Of a DNA stretch of 61,864 nucleotides, positions 34,365 through 42,920 are shown piece by piece (within the stretch, counting starts at the first letter, position 1; the number at the start of each line of letters is the position of its first letter). Source of the stretch: JBPOJN01 sp052033505 (lineage in GTDB: Bacteria; UBA10199; JACPAL01; GCA-016699445). The translations under genes and the position numbers were made by a program. The stretch lies in the NCBI GenBank assembly GCA_052033505.1, contig JBPOJN010000010.1, positions 1-61,864 of the forward strand. The letters run 5' to 3'. Below the pieces are notes generated by a model. That model ran no database searches, was not told the DNA's origin, and was given only the letters and a program-made list of their open reading frames with translations.

Positions 34365-35762
34365 ATGAAAAACACCGGTACGCCAGAGTCCCATCCCACC
34401 ATCTATCGCAGCCAAAATCCGGCCACCGAAGAAGTCATGCAGGATTACCCCCTGCTGTCTTCGGATGAGGTCTGGCAAAAATTGGAAAAAGCCGAACACG
34501 CCTTCGTCCTGTGGAGGAAAACGCCTTTATCGGAACGTTTGGCGAAAATAGAAAAACTCTCCCAAGCTATTCGCGATCATGCAGCCGAGTATGCGTCACT
34601 CATGACCCGCGAGATGGGGAAGCCCATCGCGCAGTCCGAGGTTGAGCTTGATAAGTGCCAACGCGGCTGCCGTTATTATCTCGACAATGCCCCTCAGTTT
34701 TTGAGTTCCAAGCCTTTTACGACGGAGGCGCGTGCGAGCTACGTGCGCTATGATCCGTTGGGCGTGATCTTGGGCGTCATGCCGTGGAATTTCCCGTTTT
34801 GGCAGGTGTTGCGATTTTCGCTCCCGGCCTTGGCCGCCGGGAACGTTGTTTTATTGAAGCATGCGCCGAACGTGCCGGGTTGCGCGGAGGCGCTCGAGTC
34901 TTTGTACCGCGAGGCGGGTTTTCCCGAGGGCGTGTTTCAAAACTTATTTCTCTCCCACGAAGACGCGGCGGCCTTGATCGGATCCGGCCGCGTGCATGGT
35001 GTGTCCCTCACCGGCAGCGACCGCGCGGGTTCAGCCGTCGCCGAAGTCGCCGGACGGAGTCTCGTCAAAACGGTCTTGGAACTCGGTGGATCGGATCCTT
35101 TCATCGTATTGGACGACGCGGACCTCGAGGCGACGATTCCCTGGGCCGTGAAATCGCGCATGCTGAATACAGGTCAGAGCTGCATTGCGGCCAAGCGTTT
35201 TTTGGTCACTCCGGGTATCTATGAAAAATTCATGGAAAAAATGTCTCAAGCCGTTGCCGCGCTTAAGGCCGATGATCCCACACTGCGCACGAGCGATTTA
35301 GGCCCTCTCGCGCGCGGGGATCTTTTGCGTAATCTCGAACGGCAGGTGAACCAAGGCGTGTCGGAAGGAGCCCGCGTCGTCGTCGGCGGCCGAAGGCTTC
35401 CGCAAGCGGGATATTTCTTCGAGCCGTCCCTTTTAGAAGTTACGTCGCCGGAAAATACGCTCATGACCCAGGAAATTTTCGGTCCCGTCGCTGTCGCCAT
35501 GAAAGTCGCTTCCGAAGACGAAGCGATCCGTATCGCGAATCGAACGGTTTACGGCCTCGGCGCGAGTCTTTGGACACGCGACTTAAAAAAAGCCGAACGC
35601 CTCGCGGGTGAAATCGAATCCGGCAACGTCTTCGTCAATACCATGGTCAAATCCGATCCGCGCATGCCCTTCGGCGGCGTGAAGCGCTCGGGCTACGGCC
35701 GCGAGCTTTCCGAGATCGGGATCCATGAGTTCGTGAATATTAAGACCGTTTGGGTGGCTTAA
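34365..35762 (+). CDS. Aldehyde dehydrogenase, succinate-semialdehyde dehydrogenase-like
   Basis: The 465-residue NAD(P)-dependent enzyme shows GVMPWNFPFWQVLRFSLPAL, the nucleotide-site LTGSDRAGSAVAE, the general base ELGGSDPF, the nucleophile GQSCIAAKRF and EIFGPVAVAM. It starts with SQNPATEEV and ends MPFGGVKRSGYGRELSEIGIHEFVN (read in parts), the pattern of Sad/YneI succinate-semialdehyde dehydrogenases. The precise aldehyde is inferred. The Rieske gene begins on the base after its stop. Confidence 0.87.
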   Translation: MKNTGTPESHPTIYRSQNPATEEVMQDYPLLSSDEVWQKLEKAEHAFVLWRKTPLSERLAKIEKLSQAIRDHAAEYASLMTREMGKPIAQSEVELDKCQRGCRYYLDNAPQFLSSKPFTTEARASYVRYDPLGVILGVMPWNFPFWQVLRFSLPALAAGNVVLLKHAPNVPGCAEALESLYREAGFPEGVFQNLFLSHEDAAALIGSGRVHGVSLTGSDRAGSAVAEVAGRSLVKTVLELGGSDPFIVLDDADLEATIPWAVKSRMLNTGQSCIAAKRFLVTPGIYEKFMEKMSQAVAALKADDPTLRTSDLGPLARGDLLRNLERQVNQGVSEGARVVVGGRRLPQAGYFFEPSLLEVTSPENTLMTQEIFGPVAVAMKVASEDEAIRIANRTVYGLGASLWTRDLKKAERLAGEIESGNVFVNTMVKSDPRMPFGGVKRSGYGRELSEIGIHEFVNIKTVWVA

Positions 35763-36179
35763 ATGACGGACGATCCCAAAAACCGCGAAAAAGAGATCAA
35801 AGAGCCGAAGCCTTTCGGAGTCGATTATATTCCGTACGCGAAACGCGTGCGCGCAAAGCCCGGAGAGCCCGTCTTCGTGGGTCTGGTCTCCGAAATCCCT
35901 CCGGGGACGGCCAAGTCCGTCATGACGGAAAAGTTTAAAGTCGCGGTCTTCAACGTCGACGGGAATTTTTACGCGATCAAGGATGCCTGCCCGCATGCGG
36001 AATATCCGCTGGTGAAGGGGACGTTGCGCGGAGAAGTGGTCGCGTGTTCGTCCCATAACTGGCAGTTCAACGTCCGCACCGGAGAGTGTGTGCGCGGTGA
36101 AGGCGATGAATCGGAAAACATGAGCATTCGCCGTTTCGACGTGGAGCTTCGCGGCGAAGAAATTTGGGTGAAGCCTTAA
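35763..36179 (+). CDS. Rieske [2Fe-2S] protein, assimilatory type
   Basis: The 138-residue soluble protein has the Rieske cluster motifs CPHAEYPLVKG (C-x-H) and CSSHNWQFN (C-x2-H), an N-terminal charged segment and no membrane anchor. The first motif carries AEYPL in place of the more usual GAxL. It resembles ferredoxin subunits such as NirD. It follows the dehydrogenase with no gap and is likely coupled to it. Its stop is interlocked with that of the convergent phosphatase gene (TTAA). Confidence 0.88.
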   Translation: MTDDPKNREKEIKEPKPFGVDYIPYAKRVRAKPGEPVFVGLVSEIPPGTAKSVMTEKFKVAVFNVDGNFYAIKDACPHAEYPLVKGTLRGEVVACSSHNWQFNVRTGECVRGEGDESENMSIRRFDVELRGEEIWVKP

Positions 36180-37099
36180 ATTTTTTGTTCGTAAATCAGC
36201 CCGTAACGCAGGCCCCGATCGCTGACCGTGGTTTCCAGAACGCCGAGTCGCTTCATGATCGCCTCTAAAATCAAAGTGCCGATCAAGACCGTGTCTTCGC
36301 GTCCCGCGACCATGCCGGGGATTTTTTTTCGTTCTTCGTTGGTCTTGGGACGGAAGAGTTTGATGAAAGAGACGACGTCCTGCAGGGTCAAAATCGATCC
36401 TTGAACTTTAGAGCCGTCCCATTCCGTCAAACCCTGCTTGATTGCCGAGAGCGTCGTTACCGAACCGGCGAGCGAGACCAAGGTAGGGCGGTTGTTCGGG
36501 TCCACGCGGGGAAAGTCGGAAGTGTCCGCCAGTGTTTTTCGGATTTTATTCGTGAGGGCTTCAAATTCCTCGTCCGTGATGGGGTCATGAGAGACGTTTT
36601 TTTCGGCTAACACGACCGCGCCGAGATCGAGGCTGACGCCGCCGGTCTTGGAAATAATTTCTGTCGATCCGCCGCCGATGTCCAAGACGAAAAGATTTTC
36701 CGCGGTCTCACCGAAATCATGGTCTGCGGAGAGATAAGAGAGCCGTGCTTCTTCGTTCCCATCGATGATGCGCACGTCGATGCCAGTTTCCTCGCGGATG
36801 CGTTCGACGAAACTGTATGCGTTTTTGGCCTTGCGAAACCCTGCCGTGCCGACGGCGAGAATCTTTTCCGCGCCCGCTTCTTTCGCGATTTTCGCGTAAG
36901 TCCTCAAGCATGCGAGCAGACGCTCTTGGGCCGCCGGAAGGAAATACGGGGACGCATGCAAACCCTCGCCCAGACGCGTGATACGGGCTTCTTCTTTCAA
37001 GACGTTCAGGTTTTTCCCGTCCCATGAGGCTACGAGCAAGAGGACGGTATTGGTGCCGATGTCGAGGGTTGCGAGAGTCGGTGAAGTCGGGGAGGGCAC
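36176..37099 (-). CDS. Ppx/GppA-family exopolyphosphatase / pppGpp phosphatase
   Basis: The 307-residue actin-like ATPase-fold protein has LATLDIGTNTVLLLVA, RLGEGLHAS, AVGTAGFRKAKNA, IIDGNEEARLSYLSA and FVLDIGGGSTEII. These are the core motifs of the short Ppx/GppA family, which acts on polyphosphate or pppGpp. It lacks the C-terminal HD-like extension of long forms. It follows tolB with no gap, at the end of the Tol cluster. Confidence 0.88.
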   Translation of the reverse strand: MPSPTSPTLATLDIGTNTVLLLVASWDGKNLNVLKEEARITRLGEGLHASPYFLPAAQERLLACLRTYAKIAKEAGAEKILAVGTAGFRKAKNAYSFVERIREETGIDVRIIDGNEEARLSYLSADHDFGETAENLFVLDIGGGSTEIISKTGGVSLDLGAVVLAEKNVSHDPITDEEFEALTNKIRKTLADTSDFPRVDPNNRPTLVSLAGSVTTLSAIKQGLTEWDGSKVQGSILTLQDVVSFIKLFRPKTNEERKKIPGMVAGREDTVLIGTLILEAIMKRLGVLETTVSDRGLRYGLIYEQKI

Positions 37100-38431
37100 T
37101 TATTTGCTCTGCGGTCCCCAGCTGGGCTGTAACGACCCGCCGGGACCGACGGTCGTGAGGTTCGATCCGTCTTCGCGCATGACGACGACGCGCCCACCGC
37201 AAGAAGCCGTGATAAAGCGGCCGTTCGGCGCCCAAGACGGGCTTTCGCAATTACCGGTGGATGTGAGCCGCTGGATCATCGATCCATCAGCGTTCATGAG
37301 GAAAAGATCCCAGCCGCCCGAGAGGCTTTGGAAAACGATCTTGTCACCTTTAGGCGACCAGGCGGGATTGTCGTTTTGGGAGCCGACGAACGTCAGGCGC
37401 TGGACATTGCCGCCGCCCGCGTCCGCGCGGAAGAGATGAAGCTTCCCGGCGCGTTCGGAGGCGAAAACGAAGGCCGAACCGTCGGGGGCCCAAGACGGAT
37501 TTACGTCGATGCCCGCGCTGGGCGCGAGTTTTTTGCCGATACCGCCGCCCGCGCCGATACTGACGATCTCCGTATCGCCGCCGCCCACGATCGACGCGGC
37601 GGTTAGACCGCCAGAGGGAGACCAAGTGGGTGAGAGGTTCACGCCACCGTTAGTCATGCGCTTGACGGAACCGCCCGAGCTGCCGATGACCGCGATGTCG
37701 TAGCTTTGGCTTTTACCGAAGGTCGTAAACGCGATGCGACTGCCGTCCGGGGAAAAGGCTGGCGACAGGGCCGTGGATTTTTCGTGCGTGATGGTTTTCG
37801 AATTTTCGCCGTTCATGTCCATGACGGCGATCTCTTTGACCTTCTTTCCGGCCTGGACGTAGGCGATCTTCGTCGAGAAGACTCCTTCTTCGCCGGTCAA
37901 TTCGCGCATGATCTCGTCGGCGAAGTGGTGGGCCACGACCGAGGGTTCATCGGACTTGCCGGTGTAAGACCGCGTCAGGATCGTCTGTCCGACGACGGGA
38001 TCGAGCAGGTACATGTCGATCTTCGCGCCGTCTTTGGATTTTACGTAGCTACCCACGACCAAGGCCTGAGCGCCGATCAAGCTCCAGGGCTGGAAAGACG
38101 TGATCGAAGGATTCGGAGCGCGTTCGCCGTCCGGGAATTGGCTCTCGGCGATCAAGTCGAAGACGCCGGTCATGGCCAAGTCTTTCCGGATCGTCTCGGA
38201 AACACGGGTCTTCCATTCCTTGCTTTCGGATTCGCCTTTCGAGGCCAAGTCCGCCACCGCGATCGGGAATTTCTTTTCGGAGGCTTGATCGATTTGGATA
38301 TAGACGCGCGCCTCGGCCTGCGGAGAAAATGGAAAATAGAAAATGGAAAATAGAAGGAGAGGAAGAAGCCGTTTTTTAAGGGCTAGTACCTGCCGCTGCT
38401 TGGGGGCGGAATTCGACGATAAAGCCTTCAT
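37100..38431 (-). CDS. tolB: Periplasmic Tol-Pal protein TolB
   Basis: The 443-residue protein has a signal peptide (cleavage near AEARVYI, residue ~42), an N-terminal D1/D2 domain with GALVVGSYVKSKDG-like strands (read QALVVGSYV), and a C-terminal six-bladed beta propeller. Each blade has the repeat (S/N)P(A/T/S)W(S/A)P(D/S/K)G, for example SPTWSPSGG, NPSWAPDGS and NPAWSPKGD. The start has GAGGTG five bases upstream although it overlaps the upstream gene by 56 bases. The signal peptide is encoded by a 14-base tandem repeat near 38326-38357. No pal gene follows. Confidence 0.92.
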   Translation of the reverse strand: MKALSSNSAPKQRQVLALKKRLLPLLLFSIFYFPFSPQAEARVYIQIDQASEKKFPIAVADLASKGESESKEWKTRVSETIRKDLAMTGVFDLIAESQFPDGERAPNPSITSFQPWSLIGAQALVVGSYVKSKDGAKIDMYLLDPVVGQTILTRSYTGKSDEPSVVAHHFADEIMRELTGEEGVFSTKIAYVQAGKKVKEIAVMDMNGENSKTITHEKSTALSPAFSPDGSRIAFTTFGKSQSYDIAVIGSSGGSVKRMTNGGVNLSPTWSPSGGLTAASIVGGGDTEIVSIGAGGGIGKKLAPSAGIDVNPSWAPDGSAFVFASERAGKLHLFRADAGGGNVQRLTFVGSQNDNPAWSPKGDKIVFQSLSGGWDLFLMNADGSMIQRLTSTGNCESPSWAPNGRFITASCGGRVVVMREDGSNLTTVGPGGSLQPSWGPQSK

Positions 38432-39158
38432 GGAACACCTCGTTTTTAAGTCGTTCGGGGGGAATATCCAGCGGCGAGGCCTTTTGCACCGCGCGCTCGG
38501 CGGAGAGGTCGAACGACGGATTTGCGGATTTCAATTCCCATTCCGTCTGCGTGACTTCACCGGTTTCATTAATATGGACAACGATCCGGCAAATCAACCC
38601 AGAACCCTCTTCGACGAATTTCAAAGGCACGATCCACTGGCTCATAATTTTTTGGCGGATCTTCGCTTGGTAGAGCACGTACTCTGGATCGTCTGGTGAC
38701 AGGCCGGTTGCGTTCGGGCTGCCGAATTCGAATCCTCCGGCCTGCGTCTCGGGCACTTGGGCCGCCGTTTGCTCGACGGGTTTATTAGCAGCCACTTTTT
38801 TCTTCATGCGGTCCAGTGCGCTTTCGATGCGCGAGTCGGGATTGCCCGGACGCGACGGGACCTTCGGCGGCGCGGGTAGTTTCGGCTGCGACTGCGTCAT
38901 CGTGGGCGCTTTTTGACCGGAACGCTGGGCTTGCAGAGCTTCTTTTTGCTGTTGAATCGTATTTTTCGGGAGGGCACTCGATTTCTTAAGCGCGCTTCCG
39001 AGCTGGTTCGCCGTACCTAAAGGCACGCTGACCCAGACGACTTTGTCTTTTTTATTGGGACGGAACCCAGAAAAAAGTCCGGGCACAAACAACAATACGA
39101 GAGCCACGCCCACATGAAGGCCCAAGGACCAATACAGGTATTTTTTCAAAGGCGTCAT
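38376..39158 (-). CDS. tolA: TolA/TonB-like energy transducer
   Basis: The 260-residue protein has one N-terminal membrane segment (about 9-28), a long Lys/Gln/Pro-rich linker with QQQKEALQAQRSGQK, and a C-terminal TonB/TolA domain with RIVVHINETGEV, AVQKASPLDIPPERLKNEVF and EGFIVEF. In a tolQ-R-A-B order it is TolA, which carries proton-motive energy across the periplasm. The C-terminal YxxxIRQKIMSQWIVP is typical. Confidence 0.87.
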   Translation of the reverse strand: MTPLKKYLYWSLGLHVGVALVLLFVPGLFSGFRPNKKDKVVWVSVPLGTANQLGSALKKSSALPKNTIQQQKEALQAQRSGQKAPTMTQSQPKLPAPPKVPSRPGNPDSRIESALDRMKKKVAANKPVEQTAAQVPETQAGGFEFGSPNATGLSPDDPEYVLYQAKIRQKIMSQWIVPLKFVEEGSGLICRIVVHINETGEVTQTEWELKSANPSFDLSAERAVQKASPLDIPPERLKNEVFHEGFIVEFRPQAAAGTSP

Positions 39159-39179
39159 GCGTTTTCAGGGCTTTGCGGA

Positions 39180-39620
39180 CTATTTCGGACGGGTCGGCTG
39201 CGAAGGTTTCTCTTCTTCGGTGATCATTCCGACGCGTTCGATGCCGGATTGTTTCGCGATTGCGATCGCTTTGACGACATAACCGTAGGGCACGTCGCGG
39301 TCGGCCTGGATCAGGATTTCTTTTTTCTCGCGGCGTTGAAAAACGGCCGAGATTTTGTCGCCCAATTCTTCCATGCGGTAAGGGGTCTTCTGGTCCTGAA
39401 TAAAAACGGCTCCACTCTTCTGGATCGTCATGACGACGTCTTCTTCCTTGCGTTCCATTGCTGGTGCGGCCGCCTGGGGCAGCTGCACATCGATGCCCTG
39501 GGTGAGCAAGGGCGCCGTCACCATGAAGATGATCAAAAGCACGAGCATGACGTCGACTAACGGCGTGATGTTGATCTCGGATAAGGTGCCGTTTCCGGAA
39601 CGTGAAGAGGAAAACGCCAT
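39180..39620 (-). CDS. tolR: TolR/ExbD biopolymer transport protein
   Basis: The 146-residue protein has the cytoplasmic ITPLVDVMLVLLIIFMV membrane segment with the essential Asp, and a periplasmic domain with VQLPQA and IQADRDVPYGYVVKAIAIAKQ. It pairs with TolQ to use the proton gradient. The order tolQ-tolR-tolA-tolB on one strand favours TolR over ExbD. Confidence 0.92.
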   Translation of the reverse strand: MAFSSSRSGNGTLSEINITPLVDVMLVLLIIFMVTAPLLTQGIDVQLPQAAAPAMERKEEDVVMTIQKSGAVFIQDQKTPYRMEELGDKISAVFQRREKKEILIQADRDVPYGYVVKAIAIAKQSGIERVGMITEEEKPSQPTRPK

Positions 39621-39626
39621 AAAAGT

Positions 39627-40292
39627 TTAAGCCTTAAAGTAATCCCGCGCGATGCGCGCCGCGAGGTCGTCGCCGAAGGTTTCGATTTCCCGCGCGAAGA
39701 TGCGGGTCTTACCGACGAAGATATTGTAAAAAATGACGGCCGGAATGGCCGCAGCGAGCCCGAAGGCGGTGGCGATCAAGGCTTCCGCGATGAAGGGGCC
39801 GACGACGGCCAAGCTCGAAGATCCCGCCTTACCGATTTGCCAGAACGCCGCTAAGATCCCCCAGACCGTGCCGAAGAGGCCAATGAAAGGCGCCGTGCTG
39901 CCGGTCGTGGCCAGAAAGGGCAGGTAGCGCTCAATGCGCTCCACTTCGGCTTCGGAGGCGCGGTGGATGCGGCGGCGGATGCCGTCGAGGGAACTGTCGG
40001 TCGGACGCGCCGTTTGGCCGCTGGGTTTATGAAAAAGAATGGCAGCTGCCTGGCGGAAGATATTGGCGAAAGGTTGATCGGAAGACGACTTCGTCAGCAT
40101 TTCTTCCACGCTGCCGGCCCTCAAGAAACCGTCCAAGAAACGCCGGGAGGCGTCCCGGAGGCGGCCGATTTCTTTGTATTTATAGACGATGATGGCCCAA
40201 CAGGTCACCGACATGGCCAGGAGAAGCAAGAGCGTGAGTTTGACGACGGGATCAGAACCCCAGAGGATTTGAAAAATGTGATTTTTTTCCAT
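39627..40292 (-). CDS. tolQ: TolQ/ExbB biopolymer transport protein
   Basis: The 221-residue inner-membrane protein has three membrane segments: residues ~17-35, then TTGSTAPFIGLFGTVWGILAAF and EALIATAFGLAAAIPAVIFYNIF (long segments, each about 20 residues). The Gly-rich GLFGTVWG and IPAVIFYN motifs are diagnostic. It is the first gene of the Tol cluster and is preceded by the strong terminator at 40340-40382. Confidence 0.92.
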   Translation of the reverse strand: MEKNHIFQILWGSDPVVKLTLLLLLAMSVTCWAIIVYKYKEIGRLRDASRRFLDGFLRAGSVEEMLTKSSSDQPFANIFRQAAAILFHKPSGQTARPTDSSLDGIRRRIHRASEAEVERIERYLPFLATTGSTAPFIGLFGTVWGILAAFWQIGKAGSSSLAVVGPFIAEALIATAFGLAAAIPAVIFYNIFVGKTRIFAREIETFGDDLAARIARDYFKA

Positions 40293-40339
40293 AGGCGGTG
40301 AAAAGCGCTAGCTTATCTTCTGGCAATGAACAAATAAAA

Positions 40340-40382
40340 AAAGACCCTCTTAAAAGCCGGATGAGGCTAGAAGAGGGTCTTT
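40340..40382 (-). terminator. Strong intrinsic terminator
   Basis: AAAGACCCTCTT (40340-40351) pairs perfectly with AAGAGGGTCTTT (40371-40382), with an inner AGCC/GGCT stem. On the minus strand it is followed by a T-rich run, and it lies 21 bases beyond the stop of the gene at 40404. It should also act on the plus strand. Confidence 0.9.
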
Positions 40383-40403
40383 CAGAACCAAAAAAAGGGA
40401 AGA

Positions 40404-40850
40404 TTACAATTTTGAAAAGGAACCGCCCAGGCTGAGGAGCGTAGAGACGCCGCCTAAGCTGGTAGCCCCCGTGATGTTCGAAGCCTCGACTCCCAAGGTC
40501 AACAAAACAGCGCTGCCTCCGATAGGAAGAAAAGCGCCTAATTCTCCGCCGGCATGAATCTTAGCATCACCGCTGGATAAGTCGAAATCGACACCGGCTT
40601 GAGGCCCTGCAAAAGCGCCCATAATGCCGGGGACTCCATAAACTCCCAAACTGATTCCGGCACGAGAACCCTCTTGGGCGAAAATGCCTCTGCCTGCGAC
40701 TTTTACGAATGCGGTTTTATCGTGCTTTTCCACTGCAGCGACGACGCCTGCAGTGACTGTGGCCACACCTTGATCCTTGTCGCCTTCATGAAGATAGCCG
40801 GCTCCACCTGTTACAAGATCGTTGTAGGAAATACTGAGTTCATCACCCAT
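40404..40850 (-). CDS. Glycine-rich protein of unknown function
   Basis: The 148-residue protein has no signal peptide or lipobox. It is rich in Gly, Ala, Val and Ser, with alternating hydrophobic strands (AGISLGVYGVPGIMGAFAG, AVLLTLGVEASNITG). It has only one Trp-free, Cys-free chain, as in a beta-rich repeat or self-assembling protein. I recognise no family. It is a single-gene unit bounded by a strong terminator, which suggests high expression. Upstream (40851-41001) I see nothing definite. Confidence 0.6.
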   Translation of the reverse strand: MGDELSISYNDLVTGGAGYLHEGDKDQGVATVTAGVVAAVEKHDKTAFVKVAGRGIFAQEGSRAGISLGVYGVPGIMGAFAGPQAGVDFDLSSGDAKIHAGGELGAFLPIGGSAVLLTLGVEASNITGATSLGGVSTLLSLGGSFSKL

Positions 40851-41001
40851 AAAAATTCCCCTTACTTGTTTGTATCGTTTGTCTTCGTCCCAGGTATCGG
40901 CGCTGCAGCCAAAATGTTTCTTAAAAAGTCTATTTCTGGAAAAAATAAACGCTGCAAATAACGCGAGGCGGCATGGGGCGCGGCAAACGGGCGCTTCCCC
41001 G

Positions 41002-42159
41002 TTATTTCTTCATCGACTCAATCAAGATGCGCGCGACTTCGGGGCGCGAGAATTCCGGAGGCGGGAGTTCGCCTTGGGACAGCATGTCGCGGACCTTGGT
41101 ACCGGAGAGAGAAATGCGGTTTTCGGGCGCGTGCGGGCAAGTTTTCTGGGAGGCCATGCCTTCGCACTTTTTGCAGAAGAACGTATGGTCGAAGAAAAGC
41201 GGGGTGATGCCTAATTCTTCTTCGGTGAAGTTGTCGAAGATGAAATGCGCGTCAAAAGTCCCGTAGTAATTGCCTACGCCGGCATGATCGCGGCCGACGA
41301 TGAAGTGCGTGCAGCCGTAGTTCTTGCGGATCAACGCGTGGAAGATCGCCTCGCGCGGTCCGGCGTAACGCATGGCCGCGGGATTGACCGCGAGTACGAC
41401 GCGGTCTTTCGGGTAATAATTGTCGATCAAGGTCTCGTAGCACTTCATGCGCACGTCGGCCGGGATGTCGTCGCCCTTCGTGTCGCCGACGATCGGATGA
41501 ATGAGCAGGCCGTCGCAGATCTCCAAAGCGGCTTTCGTCAAATACTCATGGGCGCGATGGATCGGATTGCGCGTCTGGAATGCGACAATGCGTTTCCAGC
41601 CTTTTTCCTCGAACATCTTCCGAAGTTCCGCGGGCTCTTTGCGAAACGGCAGGAACTCGGGGTAGGCGACGCGGTTGATCAGGTCGATTTTGCCGCCGAG
41701 CAGGATGTTTCCGGCGCGCTTGATCGCGGCGACTCCGGGATGCGCGTCGTCGGTGGTCTTGTAGACTTTTTCGGCTTCCAGCTCCCGCTGGGCCTTGTAT
41801 TTCTCTTCGACGTGCAGGATCGCGAGCGCGGTGCCGTCGGCGTCGTAGAGGGCGACGGATTTGCCGACTTCATAGGCCGCGGCTTGTTCCTCGGTCACGG
41901 CGAGCGTCACGGGTATCGTCCAAGGGAGCTCGTTCGCGAGTCTCATGTTTTTGATGACGCTTAAGTAATCTTTTTCCCCCATGAATCCCTGGAGGGGCGA
42001 GAGGGCGCCGCAGGCGATCATTTCGAGGTCGCTTCTCTGGCTCGACGAAATCGTGATCTTCGGCAGCGAAGGGATCAGGCGTTGGGCCTTATCGCGCTCG
42101 GCGCCTTCGAGGATGCGGTTGACGAGCTTGCCGCCGTGGGCGGGGATGGGAGCTTTCAC
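41002..42159 (-). CDS. sat: Sulfate adenylyltransferase (ATP sulfurylase)
   Basis: The 385-residue protein is a homo-oligomeric Sat. It makes adenosine phosphosulfate from ATP and sulfate. Motifs: SPLQGFMGEKDY, FQTRNPIHRAHEY, GRDHAGVGNYYG and SLSGTKVRDMLSQGE. A C-terminal Cys cluster (FFCKKCEG, CPHAPENR) is the metal site of many bacterial Sat proteins. It is the last gene of the sulfur operon and overlaps the sulfur-carrier stop by four bases. No APS reductase or APS kinase gene is in the window. Confidence 0.95.
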   Translation of the reverse strand: MKAPIPAHGGKLVNRILEGAERDKAQRLIPSLPKITISSSQRSDLEMIACGALSPLQGFMGEKDYLSVIKNMRLANELPWTIPVTLAVTEEQAAAYEVGKSVALYDADGTALAILHVEEKYKAQRELEAEKVYKTTDDAHPGVAAIKRAGNILLGGKIDLINRVAYPEFLPFRKEPAELRKMFEEKGWKRIVAFQTRNPIHRAHEYLTKAALEICDGLLIHPIVGDTKGDDIPADVRMKCYETLIDNYYPKDRVVLAVNPAAMRYAGPREAIFHALIRKNYGCTHFIVGRDHAGVGNYYGTFDAHFIFDNFTEEELGITPLFFDHTFFCKKCEGMASQKTCPHAPENRISLSGTKVRDMLSQGELPPPEFSRPEVARILIESMKK

Positions 42160-42434
42160 TGTGCACCTCCGGCGATCGCGGGTACGATGGAGATTTCGTC
42201 GGCGTCTTTGACAGGCGTGGTCTCGCCACTGATGAAGCGGATGTCTTCGTTATTCACGTAAAAATTCACGAAACGGCGCAAGGCTCCTTTTTCGTCGTAG
42301 AGACGTTCGCGGATGCCGGGGAACTGCGCGTTCAAGTCGGCCAGGACGTCTTTGATCGTGGCGCCAATGGCTACGACTTCGCCTTGGTTGTTGGTCAATT
42401 TTTGAAGCGGGGTCGGGATGCGTACTTTTGCCAT
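42156..42434 (-). CDS. MoaD/ThiS-like sulfur carrier (CysO-like) with GG-AQ end
   Basis: The 92-residue beta-grasp protein has VRIPTPLQKLTNNQGEV at the start and DEISIVPAIAGGAQ at the end. Sulfur carriers of this fold need a terminal GlyGly to form a thiocarboxylate. Here two residues (AQ) follow GG, so the C-terminus must be trimmed first. The JAMM peptidase gene directly upstream in the operon is the obvious trimming enzyme, as QbsD is for QbsE. Context with cysM-like and sat genes makes it a CysO-type sulfur donor for cysteine synthesis and not molybdopterin MoaD. Confidence 0.88.
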   Translation of the reverse strand: MAKVRIPTPLQKLTNNQGEVVAIGATIKDVLADLNAQFPGIRERLYDEKGALRRFVNFYVNNEDIRFISGETTPVKDADEISIVPAIAGGAQ

Positions 42435-42457
42435 GAGGCCTCCAAATAAAGTTCTAT

Positions 42458-42919
42458 TTAAGTCAGTTTACGTTCGATAAAACCGTTTTGCGTTTCATTC
42501 CAATGAAATTCATTCATTTCTTTTAATTTCCCGTTCCAGACCGAGACCACGATGTAAGAAACTCCCGGAAAGTTCGGTTCTCCCCAAGGCGCCGCGACGA
42601 GTTTGTCTTCGTCGGAAAAGTACGCGTCGTGGTCGGTGTGCGAGTGGTAGATCGCCTTGACCTCTTGGTTATTGTGAGCGGCTTCGTCGAAAATTTTCTG
42701 CTGCTCTTTCGGGTCGATCAAATACGCCGTCTTCGACGTACGCGGGTAGGTCTCGGGATATTTGGCGTGCATTTCGTCGTAAATATTTTTGACCGGCAAA
42801 AATTCAGAAACAGATTTTTGGCCTTTTTCGCCGATTAAGAAGCCGCAAGCTTCCAACGGATAGTGCTGAATCGCGTGGGCTGCGAGTTGGTCTAAAATTT
42901 CAGAGCAGAGAATAAGCAT
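42458..42919 (-). CDS. Mec/JAMM-family metallopeptidase
   Basis: The 153-residue protein has a JAB1/MPN fold. The catalytic Glu lies in PLEACGFLIGE, and the zinc motif is YHSHTDHDAYFSDED (H-x-H-x-Asp type; here HSH then D with the usual spacing to be confirmed). In Mycobacterium Mec frees cysteine from the CysO-cysteine adduct. Here it could also cut the AQ off the sulfur carrier. It sits between the carrier gene (23 bases downstream) and the cysM-like gene (one base upstream). Confidence 0.9.
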   Translation of the reverse strand: MLILCSEILDQLAAHAIQHYPLEACGFLIGEKGQKSVSEFLPVKNIYDEMHAKYPETYPRTSKTAYLIDPKEQQKIFDEAAHNNQEVKAIYHSHTDHDAYFSDEDKLVAAPWGEPNFPGVSYIVVSVWNGKLKEMNEFHWNETQNGFIERKLT

Positions 42920-42920
42920 A

